Position numbers and translations under genes: made by a program
Assembly: GCF_932276165.1 (NCBI RefSeq)
Contig: NC_063991.1
Coordinates: 1,045,001 to 1,109,000 of the forward strand
DNA: 64,000 nucleotides
Source of the DNA: Plutella xylostella
Taxonomy: Eukaryota > Arthropoda > Insecta > Lepidoptera > Plutellidae
Reading direction: 5' to 3'
The notes under the pieces: model-generated
Seen by the model: only the letters and a program-made list of their open reading frames with translations
Told to the model about the DNA's origin: nothing
Databases searched by the model: none
In this document: positions 10,481-22,800 of the stretch, in pieces
How the letters are laid out: every line of letters begins with the position of its first letter
How positions within the stretch are numbered: position 1 is the stretch's first letter

Positions 10481-11258
10481 TAAAACCAACAATCTATACA
10501 TACATATGTATATTGTTTCGTTAATAATTCATTCAGTACATTCATTCAGTGGATTCATTCAATCGTTCATTCATGTCATGTATTCATTCATTCAATTTAC
10601 TCATATTATTGTGGCTAGCTCGATACTGTGACCTTACAATAAACCTCTGTTTAAAGTCTAATTTCTTTAATATCAGTAACATATCCTAACGAAAATACAG
10701 TCCAGAATTCACACTGACCTGTATACATGCATCATTTTCATTCTTTTCTTCTACTGGTAGACTCAGTAAGTCTACTTAAAACAACGTCTAAGATAGATAG
10801 CCCATTCTCAGAATCAGGCAATCAATTAATTTGTCTTTGCTTCTCCACCACTTGAGATAACAATTCGGCCAAGAAACGGGGTCACAACCGCAAAGCAAGA
10901 GTTGGCAGACGTAATAGTTTTATTTATAGAAAAACAAAGATATTCCTTCCTGCACCCTGCAGTGATGACGTTTTAATTATTACGGAGAAACATAGTACAG
11001 TTTCACTGGATATTTAGCATTTACAGTCGTCGAAATATAATAGGCCCGTTTGGACAGCTACACAAATTTGTTATTTACTCTGGATTTCTTGATGAAATAC
11101 ATAAAAAGGCTTATTATTTAACTGCCGAAAGAAAAAAGAACTTTGAAAGCACCAAAAGTTACTTAGGCCCCCTTGCACCAACATATTAAATCTGTGGGAC
11201 GTGATTGGGCCATAATGATGGATTTGGGGGTTCTCTCATTCAGGAATACGATACCACA
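10481..11258. other. Unassigned stretch
   Basis: A short ATTCA-rich tract (10515-10600) and otherwise unremarkable AT-rich sequence. No exon was recognised. Confidence 0.4.
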
Positions 11259-11266
11259 CATAGTAC

Positions 11267-11748
11267 TAAGGCATGCAATACCGTAATACCGGTATTGCGT
11301 AATACCGGGATCCCGGACAAAATCCACGCTTTTTTCAATACCGGTATTGAAAGTTAATACCGGTATTGAAGTAATACCGGAATCGGTATTTTTTTAGGCT
11401 ATAAATCAAGCGATTAAGATATAGTTAGCCTTGTGCTCCTATATAATATGAAAGTGCACTTGTTTTCAACCGTTACATGCGGTTTTTGGCCTTTGGTTTG
11501 GAAACCTACTAGTTGTCCATGCGTTCTAAAATTTTAACTCTAATACTCAATTCTCGTAAAAAATATTACATAATACAGAATGTGACTTTTTTCTTGTTGT
11601 ATTTTGCCCTATACGACCTTTAGACAAAATATAGGCCATTTATAACAAGGAAGTCTAATACCGGTATTAATACCGGGATCCCGGTATTGAGTTCTAATAC
11701 CGAAACTCAATACCGGTATTGAAAATATTACCGGTATTGCATGCCCTA
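11267..11748. mobile_element. Non-autonomous hAT-like MITE (TACCGGTA family)
   Basis: It is bounded by 8-bp direct repeats CATAGTAC (11259-11266 and 11749-11756). The terminal inverted repeats are TAAGGCATGCAATACCG and CGGTATTGCATGCCCTA. The interior is packed with the palindrome AATACCGGTATT. The 8-bp duplication fits hAT transposition. Copies are at 24657 and 31882. Confidence 0.8.
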
Positions 11749-11844
11749 CATAGTACTGAAGCACATTGAGCTATTAACAGCTTTAATGAATTTACTAAAA
11801 TGTAAATTGTGTAGAGTGGTAGTGGTAGCTGTCTTTATAGCCCA

Positions 11845-11964
11845 ACTAGCTGTTCCCGTGGGAATTCCGGGATAAAAAGTAGCCTATGTTCTTTCCCAGG
11901 GTCTAGACCATATGTATACCAAATTTCATTCGAATCCCTTCAGTAGTTTTGGCGTGAAAGAGTA

Positions 11965-12003
<39 letters not shown>

Positions 12004-12046
12004 CAGTTACTTTCGCATTTATAATATTAGTAAGGATAGTAAGGAT
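11845..12046 (-). mobile_element. Lep1-like repeat
   Basis: A reverse copy, missing about 25 bp (CGAGCTTCGCTTCGCCTT region) near its ACTAGCTGTTCCC end. It carries a long (CAGA)n tract at 11968-12001. Confidence 0.7.
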
Positions 12047-12132
12047 ACAGCTACCTTACCAACACCCATAAACACACAAGCAATATAAAATCGCATTGCT
12101 AACCTGTCAAATCTGACGTAACTTGTATTGTA

Positions 12133-12344
12133 CAGTGTCACAAACTTATCTGTTCCGGTGAGAGCGAACTAAATTGATCCATATCTCATTATTTACTAAT
12201 GAATTATATATTGATGTAGATTAGATGGGTTTATTGAAACCACAAGAGCGAATTACAACTACTGGCAAACTTAAAACCTTATAGAATGAAGAAATATTAC
12301 ACATTTACGTGAGCTGTCACCGGAACAGATAAGTTTGTGGCACT
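12133..12344. repeat. TA-flanked MITE (mariner-like ends)
   Basis: The ends AGTGTCACAAACTTATCTGT and the inverted CAGATAAGTTTGTGGCACT are flanked by TA. A second copy in the opposite orientation is at 42671-42892. Confidence 0.75.
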
Positions 12345-13124
12345 ATATCTGAATCTGAGAAATGTTTGACAGATGAGCGTTAATGGACAACATTTCATTT
12401 TCTTTACCCTATATTTTTATTAGTTATTCGGAAAGTTTATAGAAAATTAGTGGACCCGTATTTTTTTATTTTGTATATAAATCAATTTTTGCATGTTATT
12501 TTTAACTTTAAAGTTAATCATTTTAAAACCGGAAGTGACGTCACATATTAGGCTCAATTTTTATTTTTGTCTATTGCCTGAGTTTCGAAAAAAAACATAA
12601 ATGACACTGACAAGTGACATTTAAACTTTGTTTACATGCCAACCAACAAATGGGTCATTTTCAAATGACTTTGATATTTCTAATGATGGAAAGTAGGTAA
12701 ACTTATCATGTAAAAAATAAGCAGAAGCATTTTTTCAGCTGTGTAGGCGGTGGCATGCTCTGGGACATATTATATAGAGGTCATCTCTTAATAATAAATA
12801 AAATAATAGTCAGAAAATGTCAGAACAGAATGAATGAAAATGACCCAAATAAACAACAACGTCACGATAAAACGTCAACGTCAATCAAAAATGAAAGTGA
12901 CAGTTACTTTGTTTTTAAATCTATAGGCTTTGATCATTAAAATGCATCGCACCTGATGCATGACGTCATCAGCACTTTTTTACTATTTTATGATTTTCTC
13001 GAAAATGATACATCCAAAAAATACAAAAACATTTTTTTTGTGGTCTTTAGAGCTAAATCTCGAAATGGTTTTCGATTTGTAGCAGCTTTAGTTTTTTGAA
13101 ATGTTGTCCATTAGCGATGATGTT
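12345..13124. other. Unassigned stretch
   Basis: AT-rich sequence with scattered short open frames (for example 12755-12940) that show no codon-like character or splice context. Confidence 0.4.
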
Positions 13125-13128
13125 TAAG

Positions 13129-13278
13129 TGCCAATTTCTCCATAGTCGGTTAGAGCATAACCAGGGAGTATGGTTGACTTTTGACACATCTGTCATGAAT
13201 TTTATATGGAGGTGACGTTTAATTTATAAATTAATCCCTGTCGGTTAGATAACCGACTATGGAGAAATTGGCACTTAA
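13129..13278. repeat. TTAA-flanked foldback MITE
   Basis: The inverted ends GTGCCAATTTCTCCATAGTC and its reverse complement are each bounded by TTAA, as expected for piggyBac-type insertion. About 150 bp, no coding. Confidence 0.75.
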
Positions 13279-13339
13279 GATTATTGATTGCTAATGTGTC
13301 GGTGGCTGAACGGTAGCTGTGTTGGGCTATAAATCTACC

Positions 13340-13483
13340 CCCTTATTCATAAAAAAGTTACTGAACGGATTAACTAATGAACTGTTCTGTCCCTCTCTGA
13401 CAGAGAACAATTTGTTCTTTGACAGAGAGTGACAAAACAGTTCAATAGCTAATCCGTCCAGTAACTTTTTTATGAATAAGGGG
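13340..13483. repeat. Foldback MITE (CCCCCTTATTCAT family)
   Basis: The ends CCCCCTTATTCATAAAAAAG and the inverted CTTTTTTATGAATAAGGGGG form a near-perfect hairpin. Another copy is at 49158-49306 and one end is at about 29552. Confidence 0.75.
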
Positions 13484-14043
13484 GCTATAATACACATATG
13501 GCATGAAAACTTCGCAAGCAGGTTCTATGTACTTGAATTGCATTTTATGGAGACGAATTCGCCAAACCTGATTGACCAATTCAGGGCCTCAAGTCTGCTA
13601 ATGGATGGCGGCTCAATGCTGTGTCGTCTGAATGGTTTTCCGACTTTAGGTATCTGTTTTCTCTTGGTTAGTGAATCCCAGTAGTGCAATATGAAACACT
13701 TAACACTAATTACTGTTTATTAACGTTAGTTCTTTAAAAAAGATGAAATAAATATTTCCTAAAACGCAGATAATGAATACCTACAGTGCGAAACCCATGC
13801 CGCCGACACACAACTGTGCCGCCATTCCTTAGCCGTCTTGGGGCCCAGGTCAAAGGCAGCCACTTGACACGCAGATTCATTGAGCTATCAATACACTACG
13901 AATTCGTTTTAAGGAATGGCCGTGGTGGCCTCCGTCAAGAATTCTAACTAACCAAACAATTAAAAAGTTCCAGCGACTTAGCACAATGCACGGCAAAGGC
14001 TTTAATGACGCGGGCTGTAAAATTTGAAACTAAAAAAAAAAAA

Positions 14044-14298
14044 AAAAACGCACTCACGCCTTGTACTAATGTACTCCCTTGCGGGGTAGGCAGAGGTGCA
14101 TTGCTGCACCCACTTTTCGCCAGAGTGTTATGTTAGTCCCAATGTAATAGGGGGCGGGCCTATTGCCATTTTACGGGCATATCCAAGACCCGAGAACAAA
14201 TATATGTGTTTAAACAAATATCTGCCCCAGCCGGGAATCGAACCCGGGACCATCGGCTCAGTAGTCAGGTCACTAACCACTACGCCATTCGGTCGTCT
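14044..14298 (-). repeat. tRNA-derived SINE, family B
   Basis: Reverse orientation, ending at the head CACTACGCCATTCGGTCGTC, with an A-rich stretch at 14029-14049. It lies between two halves of a larger GAACTTTTTCATTGC-type foldback (about 13965 and 14665). Confidence 0.85.
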
Positions 14299-14332
14299 GA
14301 AAAATTTTAACTAATTATGATAAAAAAAAATG

Positions 14333-14425
14333 GGATATGGTTCGCAACCAATCACGTGACTACAAATGTGCTGCGAAAAGTGACTGACTACCCCTTCGGG
14401 GATTACAGTCGTGAGTGGATATTAT
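14333..14425 (+). repeat. SINE family C tail fragment
   Basis: Contains GGTTCGCAACCAATCACGTG and TACCCCTTCGGGGATTACAG, matching the tail of family C. No tRNA-like head. Confidence 0.55.
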
Positions 14426-14439
14426 GTACTAGGTTAGGT

Positions 14440-14611
14440 AGTCTGTCTGTCTGTCTGTTACTCTTTCACGCCAAAACTACTCAACGGATTTGAATGAAAT
14501 TTGGTATACATACGGTCTAGACCCTGGGAAAGAACATAGGCTACTTTTTATCCCGGAATTCCCACGGGAAAACTTTTTAAGGCGAAGCGAAGCTCGCGGG
14601 AACAGCTAGTT
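14440..14611 (+). mobile_element. Lep1-like repeat, 5' truncated
   Basis: Begins in the (CTGT)n tract and ends at GGGAACAGCTAGT; the ATTATAAATGCG end is missing. Confidence 0.7.
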
Positions 14612-14912
14612 TATAATATTAGTTAGGATGTAAATTGGGATTATTGGGGGTCGCCTTTTGTGAGTGGAACTTTTTCATTGCTTGCGCGTGTATCGTGAAT
14701 AATATCCCTTCGGGAAGGATTTGGTCCAGCGACAAATGACCTTTTCTTGCCCTAAAATATTTTACTACAAGTCGTTTTGATAAAAGCTTTATATTCTACT
14801 AAGCTACAGTACGACTAAATGCTATTGAGGAACAGAAAATATATGTAGACGTGAACTGTCAGCTCATCCATACAAATAAATAAGCTTCTTGGAATTCTGT
14901 GAATATAATATA

Positions 14913-15120
14913 CTAGCTGTTCCCGCGCGCTTCGCTTCGCCTTAAAAAGTTTTCCCGTGGGAATTCCGGGATAAAAAGTAGCCTATGTTCTTTCCCAGGG
15001 TCTAGACCGTATGTATACCAAATTTCATTCAAATCCGTTCAGTAGTTTTGACGTGAAAGAGTAACAGACAGACAGACAGACAGACACAGTTACTTTCGCA
15101 TTTATAATATTAGTTAGGAT
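14913..15120 (-). mobile_element. Lep1-like repeat
   Basis: A full-length reverse copy, from ACTAGCTGTTCCCGCGCGC to ATAATATTAG. Confidence 0.75.
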
Positions 15121-15660
15121 CTTACAGACACACTGTAAGAAATGCAAAAAATCTAATGTGATTTGCCTGAAGCAAATTGTTGGGAGGGATAAATACTCAA
15201 TCACGGTTGATTATTTAATTTATTTATTTATTATTCGTTTTAATGTGTGATAGTTAAGTACCTACTTCGTTTTAACGAAATATATTATGGCTCATCACTC
15301 ATCATGGACCAATCATTTCACAAAAAGACATTCTGGCCTTTCACAATAGGTCAGGTAATCCAACTGCAAATCCACTGAACTTAGGGCTCTACAAGGGGCA
15401 ACATCACTATCATATATCTGTCTAGTCTAATATAAAAAAACTGTTATTTTCAAAAAAGGCGACTTAGCTCAGAAAAATGCACATTAAGTATAATATTTAA
15501 ATATGAGTCATATTACAACCCACATTAGGAAACTTGCAACCCAAAGTTTATCTTAACGAGGCGAGAAATTCACCGATCTTGGCATCGCGTCAAGAGTCAA
15601 GACGCTACAATGTTTAGATCTCAGATTCACAGGTTGTGATGCGCACGAGCAGAACAGCCC
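15121..15660. other. Unassigned stretch
   Basis: No exon or repeat structure recognised. Confidence 0.4.
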
Positions 15661-15661
15661 C

Positions 15662-16054
15662 CCTACTCTTGAAAGGCAATGTATTGCGTCTGTCTTGCGT
15701 TCTCAACATTAAATAAATCATAACTTCTTTCAAAATAAATTTTACAAAAAGTGAAAATACATAAATGTTCATTAAGATAAGGCATTTTTTTTAGAACCTA
15801 TCAGTAAGAACAAAGTACCCAGAATGTACAATTTATTTTAGATTTCGGCCGAATAAGCTTTTTTTGGCCGTTTTGTAAGTTAACTTCTAAATTGTAGGCA
15901 TTATATTTTTGTTTCTAGGTTCTCCAAATAGGCATTACCTAGCTGATCATATTTTAGTATTTTTACTTTTTGAAAAAACGCCTCTGATGAGGATTTATGT
16001 TTTTTTTTATGTCGGGAACGCAAGACAGACGCAATACATTGCCTTTCAAGAGTG
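15662..16054. repeat. Foldback MITE, about 390 bp
   Basis: The inverted ends of about 40 bp include CTTGAAAGGCAATGTATTGC (left) and GCAATACATTGCCTTTCAAG (right). The interior is AT-rich and non-coding. Confidence 0.7.
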
Positions 16055-16315
16055 GCACCACAATGTCGACCTTGAAGTGATTTAGCGAGCACACTTTATG
16101 ACGCGACGCGGTATAGAAGTGACAGATTGTAGATAATTTCAAGAAAAATAAACAGGATAAGTGCGTGTCGGGCTTGCGCACTAAAGCTAAGCATCCACCT
16201 TTCGCAATCGTACGCATCGCATCAGTATTCTTTGTATAGAAACTCACACAAGTGCGTCTACCTCATCGGCATAGCCGACGACGCCGTTTCACCATACATT
16301 TATGGAAACCCGTTT

Positions 16316-16577
16316 GGTCCGATACACACGATGCCGCCGCCGCGCCGCCGCCGCGCATTCACACTGTAGATACGAGTCGCGCGAAGCTCGCCACCGCGCG
16401 CGTTCCCCTATCTCCCTGTCGTTGCATTCATTCCATTACATCCATCCATGAAGGGAGGGCAACGCGCGCGGTGGCGGCGCGGCGGCGGCGCGGTGGCGGG
16501 CTTAGAAGACTCGTATCTACAGTGTAAATGCGCGGCGGTGGCGCGGCGACGGCGCGGCGGCGGCATCGTGTGCAGGA
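16316..16577. repeat. GC-rich foldback element
   Basis: Long inverted arms of GCC/GGC runs, ACACGATGCCGCCGCCGCGC against GCGGCGGCATCGTGT, with a matching inner pair ACACTGTAGATACGAGTC / GACTCGTATCTACAGTGT. Local GC is far above the flanks. The open frames here are by-products of the GCC repeats. Confidence 0.65.
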
Positions 16578-16729
16578 GCCCTCGGTTCTCACACTGCCCG
16601 CATCACGCTGCATGACATAATACGTGAATGCTTGTCCTAACGTTGGTTGTAAGTTACCTATATATTAGTTAGTATAGAAAACACGCACAGTCCAACACAC
16701 AGAAAACGCATGTACTTGCGTTCAATACG

Positions 16730-16867
16730 ACCAGAAGGGCTAGCACAGGGCGCAAATAGGACGTGACAAAAGTTCTCCGTCACGCTCGCTCTTGAGGCTG
16801 CGCGATGTGAGTGAGCGCGATGCAAAACTCTTGTCACGTCTTAATTGCGCCCCGTGCTAGCCCTTCA
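16730..16867. repeat. Foldback MITE (GGGCTAGCAC family)
   Basis: The ends AAGGGCTAGCACAGGGCGCA and the inverted TGCGCCCCGTGCTAGCCCTT surround inner arms with GACGTGACAAAAGTT. Its sister copy is inside a SINE at 50387-50513. Confidence 0.7.
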
Positions 16868-16879
16868 AGTGTGAGAATC

Positions 16880-17575
16880 GCCTGTTAATTACCTACTATT
16901 TAATTTAAAGTATGTATTTTCTATAACGTCGGCAAAACCGTCTCATATTAATGTCTGTTACTTAGGTATTTATCATTTATCACCCAGTGGCTGTAGTTAA
17001 TTAAATTTTAAATAAATAAATAACAGCTATTGATAGTATTGTTTCGGTCCCGTGGTAATTTTTTTACATTAATTACAACATTTTATCTAAATTACTAATA
17101 AAAAATTTGCTTGACACAATATTATTGGCCGATTGATATGACTGTGCAAAATAATGTAAGTACATGACATGCAAACAAGAAATTCCTTATCATTCATTAC
17201 CAAGGAATCTATTAATCTAGTATGAATACACCTCTAGATTTTATAGTTGTACCAATGTATATACAATATTATGATAATTGATAAGATATGAATGCAAGCC
17301 AAGGCACTCCAAGGTTGAAATGGTATCCATAATGACAAGGAAAATGGCTATGGAATCAGCTATACATATTATGTAGAGATCTAAACCTGGGTGTCTTAAG
17401 CATTGTGCAAATATTCTATGCATCTTCCTATGGCCATTTACCAACAATATAACCTGTACCTATCAATTAGAGTCAACAATATTTGTGATTGTTATATAGT
17501 ATACAAGATCACACTGATGACCCAACAGGAGGATAACCAACAAAACTGGATATTGCTATACACACGACCAACTAC
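16880..17575. other. Unassigned AT-rich stretch
   Basis: No gene or repeat recognised. Confidence 0.4.
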
Positions 17576-17589
17576 ATGCCTATCCAACA

Positions 17590-17930
17590 CATAATATAAC
17601 AGTAGAGAGACATGCCAGCTCTCTGTCAAGAAGAAAAAGGGCCAGGCGGGGATATCTTGGGTGGATGTCTCTGAGCTGGCTGAGATTGTAAAGAGTGGTG
17701 GCATCACTTCGGCCCTTTTCCCCAGCAGAGACAAAGAAGTGAGATAACACCAAGAACTGTGCATTTACATCTCAACAGTCACAGAGACGCCCATAATAAC
17801 GATAAATATGAGAGTGTGGAGTGAGTGAGGATATGACAGAGGATTGGGTAAAATGGTGTGACATGACGAACAAAGCCGACCCTAAATAAGGATAAGGCAA
17901 GGAAGAAGAAGAGTCACCGAGACGCCCAAC
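17590..17930 (+). mobile_element. Probable LINE 3' end remnant
   Basis: An A/G-rich non-coding segment ending in GCCGACCCTAAATAAGGATAAGG and AAGGAAGAAGAAG resembles the 3' termini of lepidopteran RTE-like LINEs. It has no intact frame, so this call is tentative. Confidence 0.35.
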
Positions 17931-19800
17931 ACCTGATATCAATTCTAGATAAGCTACAAAGGTTATTGAAAGTCAACATTGTTTGTCAATATCATTACTG
18001 TGCTGGTATAACTGATAATAATAATAATATTAAACCAAACATCAACACGCATTGTACATAATACATAGCTTTACATATAACAGAAATGGGTCCAATGCGT
18101 ACATATTTTTGACCTAATTCAAGGCAATAATATTTTTAGGTAAGTCTGTCGTTATTATAACTAGTCTTATCCCAGGAAATAAGGAATATAAAATCTATGG
18201 TCTTTAGTACAAATTGGCCAGCAGAACGTATAAGGTTAAGCTTTAAAATTGCATTTTGCTTGCACTCTTTTTGGTGATGTATGGTATGCAACAGGTTTCT
18301 GAAGGCTTGAATAGCATACCTGGTGTACAGTACCAATAGTAGTATTATGACATGAACATGCATGCATCTAGGCGGCTAAATTATAGTATTATCTGGATTA
18401 CAGGACAATCATGTCTGATTATGTTTGTTCACAATACAAAGTCAAAATTTTCGTACAAATATAAAATTTTCTGATGAACGTCAATTTTTTACAATTACTC
18501 TCCGTTCGGATAAGGGGGGGCTCTTTCTGTCTAAGGAGAAGAACGGAGGCAAGAAACTCCTGAGCCATCTTTTCAAAAAAAGACTTAAAACTAGTTGGTA
18601 TACAATACATATAAGCTTAATAATAATTATTATAATAATATGAGCAGAGCTAACAACACCCCGTCAGACCGATATAGGCCCTAAATTGCCACCAATACGT
18701 AGATTGGAGCCTAGGTATACTTTGTTATTGATAAGGTGTAAATATGCGATGGCGTCATCGCCTTAAAAAAATAAAAATAATGTAAGTTTAATAACAAGTG
18801 CTTACAAACCTGGTGTAAATGTGTGTATTGAGGTCGACTAAGAGCGAGAGGGGGATCTTGCAAAATCCTTGCTAAAAACTGACACGCTATCACTGCATGC
18901 CCAATTAAAAAACAACTTATTTTTCACTTCTGTTTTAGTCACAAAAGTAGCACTTAGCACTTTAGTTTTCACAAATATGCCACAATATGGGTCATGTGGT
19001 TTTAACAATTGATTCACGAGACACTTTAATTTTATAAATACAAATTGCGAAGCGAATTTAAATACGGTCAAACAATTTATCACCACCACGCTCGCTTTTG
19101 TAAAGTAAACTAAAAAAAACTTGCGCTGTACAGTAGTGATGTGCACAATCCCACTGACTTAAGAAGTAATCGATTATGATGTCAAAACATTTTGATTATG
19201 CATTACTAAATCGATTTTTCTAATAAATTTTATGTTATCGTCACATTTGTATAGGATTTAAAATAAAAATTATCGCATTGATTGGGTATACGAGGTGACG
19301 GTTAAAATCGACAAAGAAAAAGTTCATTCACGAGAATCTAAATAATATTTAACACAAAACTTATAACTAGATAACATTAAATATGCACTACTAACTAACT
19401 AAATTATTAAACTAAGTAGGTGAACATAAACAAAAAACGCTGAGAATTAAAATAATACAAAAGAAAATTACAATATCCCACGGTTACAAAAAATATAATC
19501 ACCGTAGAAACAGTTTTAAAACGACAGTTAACGAATGTGTATCCCTTTGAATTTGAATGGAGTGAGCATCAAAAATTCGTCATGAAAAAAAAGGATGTTG
19601 GATATATTTTAATCTCACGATACTCGCTCAGCGATAATATTATTTGGATTTCCGCTGCCCGCTGACTTGTTTCTAATTCTCGCTATATCCGCTACATAGG
19701 TACCTACTCATTCAATTTCGGCGCGGCGGCGGTGGAACAACTGTTTAAGGCTTAGTAATATAAAATATAGAAAGATGTTGGCTCATCAATGTTAAATGTA
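17931..19800. other. Unassigned stretch
   Basis: Mostly AT-rich. A block at 18480-18560 (CTCTCCGTTCGGATAAGG, GAGAAGAACGGAGGCAAGAA) resembles a LINE 3' region. A minus-strand frame at 18838-19146 has no start or splice context that I trust. Confidence 0.35.
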
Positions 19801-19804
19801 ATAT

Positions 19805-20090
19805 TTTTTTCCTGAACCTCTAGTGTCCCACTGCTGGGCAAAGGTCTCTCCCTGAACTTTCCACTTATCCCTTTCTTGGGCCTGCTCACACCATTCCGTG
19901 CTAAAATTGTCCAGGTCGTCCCGCCATACGCAACACTGACCTGCGCTCCAAAACTCAAATAGCTGACGTGGGTGCCAAGACTGCTAAACTGAAGTGGGAC
20001 TGGGGACAGCCGGAGAGGTGGGCAAAAAAGGCCACCCAATGGATACCTAACAACGGCCGCCGGCGCAGAGGCAGACCAAAAAGGAAATGT
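19805..20090. mobile_element. RTE-like LINE fragment with internal inversion
   Basis: The plus strand at 19945-20088 encodes KTQIADVGAKTAKLKWDWG and NNGRRRRGRPKRK of an RTE C terminus. The neighbouring 19805-19935 encodes the following part (end QQWD) on the minus strand. The two halves meet head to head, as expected after 5' inversion by twin priming. Confidence 0.55.
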
Positions 20091-20229
20091 AATATTAATT
20101 CATTATAATAACTATATGCTTAATTAATAATTACCTACTATACATAGAATGTACCTACTTATAATTTTGTTGTATTACGTTTGAATTTGCCTGTGTACAA
20201 ATTCGAGTTTAACCGTAACCCAACTAAGA

Positions 20230-20580
20230 TCAAAAATTTTAATTCAGTGAAAAATAATATAAATCTTATTATTAACAGCCTTATACGTCATTGAACTCTG
20301 CAAATTGGTCAAACGCTATCCAAATAAATTTCGCCTTAGGACTCTGGGTGCCAGTAACCGTCTAAATGAGAAATTTAAGTATGATCTGGAGGTTCCTGCT
20401 AGTAGGACAGTCACATACTCACGCACAACGAAGATGGCAGCTATCAAAGTATTCAACAGTCTTCCAGATGAAATTAAGACTGACGGGTACTAAGTTCTTT
20501 ACTAAATTAAAAGAGTTCCTCAATGTTATGTGTCCATATAGCCTCAATGAATTTTATGATTTCAAGCCTGCTGCTTAACA
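20230..20580 (+). pseudogene. LINE C-terminal fragment, frameshifted
   Basis: One frame (20305-20490) reads NKFRLRTLGASNRLNEKFKY and AAIKVFNSLPDEIKT. The next frame continues with FFTKLKEFL and LNEFYDFKPAA to a stop at 20578. This is the conserved C-terminal tail of a CR1/Jockey-like LINE, broken by a frameshift near 20488. Confidence 0.6.
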
Positions 20581-20589
20581 TGAATTGAA

Positions 20590-20995
20590 ATTAAATTTTG
20601 AAATGTTAAAAACTAATTCATTAAGTTCTTATTCTATTAATAAAATATAATAACTAACATAATTTTAATAATTTAATATTTTGCATGACATTTTACTAAC
20701 TATATACATTTTGCTACACCCATTGGGTAAAATTGCATTGAAACTTTTTTATAAAATTATATATAATGTAAATCTATATTTTGAACATGTGATTTAAGGC
20801 AATAAAAAAAAATGAAATGAAAATTCGATACAAATAATATAATCGATAATTATTCAGGCTGGCCCATCACTAAAAGCTTCATTTCACAGAGCAAAATGTC
20901 AATGTCATCTGTCGATTTCATTTTAATCTGTGCGTTGATCAAGCACATGCACTACGGCTGTCATTATTCTGAGGTTTTTTGGTATAGGTAGCGGT
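20590..20995. other. Unassigned stretch
   Basis: AT-rich; no feature recognised. Confidence 0.35.
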
Positions 20996-20996
20996 C

Positions 20997-21345
20997 ATCC
21001 TAACTAATATTATAAATGCGAAAGTCACTGTCTGACTCTCCTACTATAGAATTGATTTAATTTATCATATTAGGTTTTGTATTTATTTCAGACAACTAAA
21101 AAACTTTAATATCGCGATGTAGAATTTCATATTAATTGGCCTTGGTTCTATACAAGCTCTCTGTATTGCGCTTTTAGTGCCATCTGTTGGTTATATCCGG
21201 AACTGTCTGTCTGTCTGTCTGTCTGTTACTCTTTCACTCCAAAACTACTGAACGGATTTGAATGAAATTTGGTATACATATATATAACTATGGTCTAGTA
21301 GACCTTGAGAAAGAACATAGGCTACTTTTTATTGCGAAACGGAGG
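20997..21345 (+). mobile_element. Lep1-like repeat, interrupted
   Basis: Starts CTAACTAATATTATAAATGC, is interrupted at about 21035-21200 by unrelated sequence, then resumes at the (CTGT)n tract and runs to GGCTACTTTTTAT. The usual AGCTAGT end is missing. Confidence 0.6.
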
Positions 21346-21955
21346 TTGTAAGGGGTTAAAAGGGGGGGGTTAAAAGTTGTATGCGAATACTTTTTGTCAT
21401 TTTTGAGATAAAAACATTATATCTGTATTAAGACACTACATAATCACAAAAAATAATAATTAGCATTTAAAAAAAAATCTCAGTGTGGGGGTGTAATATA
21501 GGGGTTGAAAGTTTTATGGGTGTTGAGTTTTAGAAGTTTAATTTATATAGTAGCTATGTCCGCTCCTAGATGGCGTTGTCGGGTATTCGTATAGATCGCG
21601 ATATGGTTTGATTTTAGCTGATGTACTTATAGTTTGTATGTATTTGCAGTAAGTTTTTAAGGTCCTCGAAAACAACCCAATATACGACTGTACTTTTCAA
21701 AACGAGGTTTCATTCATTGTCATTTGGTTCTTATGCGTCATTTTTGAAGATAAAACCATGAAACTTATTACGTACTAGGTGTTTTAGGAAAAATGTGCAG
21801 AGATTTTCTATACGGAATTCCCATGACTGACACGCACACGATATCAACGCACAGGCTAAACGTAGCGTAGGCACTTGAAATTTGGAAGGGACGTAGCTTA
21901 GGTACCGTATTTTCCCCCAAAAAACCAGAGTTAGCGGTTGAAATTCGGCATTAAC
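21346..21955. other. Unassigned stretch
   Basis: No exon recognised; a G-run at 21361-21370. Confidence 0.35.
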
Positions 21956-21957
21956 TT

Positions 21958-22124
21958 AGGCTGTTTTTAACAGCATGCGGATTTGATCACGCACGCGGGA
22001 TTTCCCCGCACGCGTTCATACAAGTATTCATTGTAACGCGTGGAATATGCACACGAGATGCGGGAAAATGGCGTGCTATCCCACGTGCGTGATGAAATCT
22101 GCATGCTGTTAAAACAGCCGTAAA
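21958..22124. repeat. Foldback MITE
   Basis: The ends AGGCTGTTTTTAACAGCATG and the inverted CATGCTGTTAAAACAGCCG continue into CACGCACG/CGTGCGTG inner arms. Confidence 0.7.
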
Positions 22125-22454
22125 ACTTAGTTACAATAGGATATTGCAAGATACCTAGATGTTTTCAATCTAACATGTCTGCACACCTTAGTAAAGTTAT
22201 GGTTTTGTTTTGAAAAATGGGAGTTAAAGTGAAAAAAAATAAGTAGTATGAAAAAACCAAAACTGCATAAGTTAGATGCTTGAAATTAAACATTTATAAA
22301 TTACTATTCTGCCATTGCTATACAAGTCTTTGCTCAATGAAGTCATGAAAATCATTTTTAGTCAAGTATCTTCGTACTTATTTGTCAACTTTCATCTAAT
22401 TTAATACCACCATGGCATGTTATTGGGTAGGTAGTTCGGGAGTCGTCCACGGCA

Positions 22455-22497
22455 AAATCATTTTAAGGCGAAGCGAAGCTCGCGGGCAACAGCTAGT
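22455..22497 (+). mobile_element. Lep1-like 3' end fragment
   Basis: Only the terminal AAGGCGAAGCGAAGCTCGCG ... CAGCTAGT remains. Confidence 0.55.
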
Positions 22498-22659
22498 GGA
22501 AGTAATAAAAGTTAAGTAGGTAGGTACCTACCTATTAATTCCATGGTAGCGGTCGATGGTAGGTAGGTACTCGATAGCTAGTCGATAAACTATTAGGTAG
22601 GTATTTCAATAAGTGGTAATTTTCAATAATCGTAACTATGTAATAATAGTTTTTAAAAA

Positions 22660-22800
22660 TGGCACCCTTTCGGCTTTCTATGTCGCCAACTCGCCACCAT
22701 TGTTGTGCCTCAGTGTTTGTTTAGTTAGCGAGATTCCTTCCGCCTTTTTTTCTACTTCGCTGCTTGTAGGTATTACATACCTTAGGGCGGCTTGCGTGAC
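22660..22800 (+). repeat. Dispersed repeat shared with 31700-31790 (minus)
   Basis: The stretch GCCTCAGTGTTTGTT ... AGCGAGATTCCTTCCGCC ... TTCTACTTCG is found again in reverse near 31700-31790. Family unknown. Confidence 0.5.

Noticed and set aside
16252..16613. Arg/Ala-rich open frames on both strands
   Set aside because: They are generated by GCC/GGC triplets of a foldback element and have no splice or start context.
18838..19146. Minus-strand 102-residue frame
   Set aside because: No signal, splice context or recognisable motif; AT-rich composition explains its hydrophobic residues.
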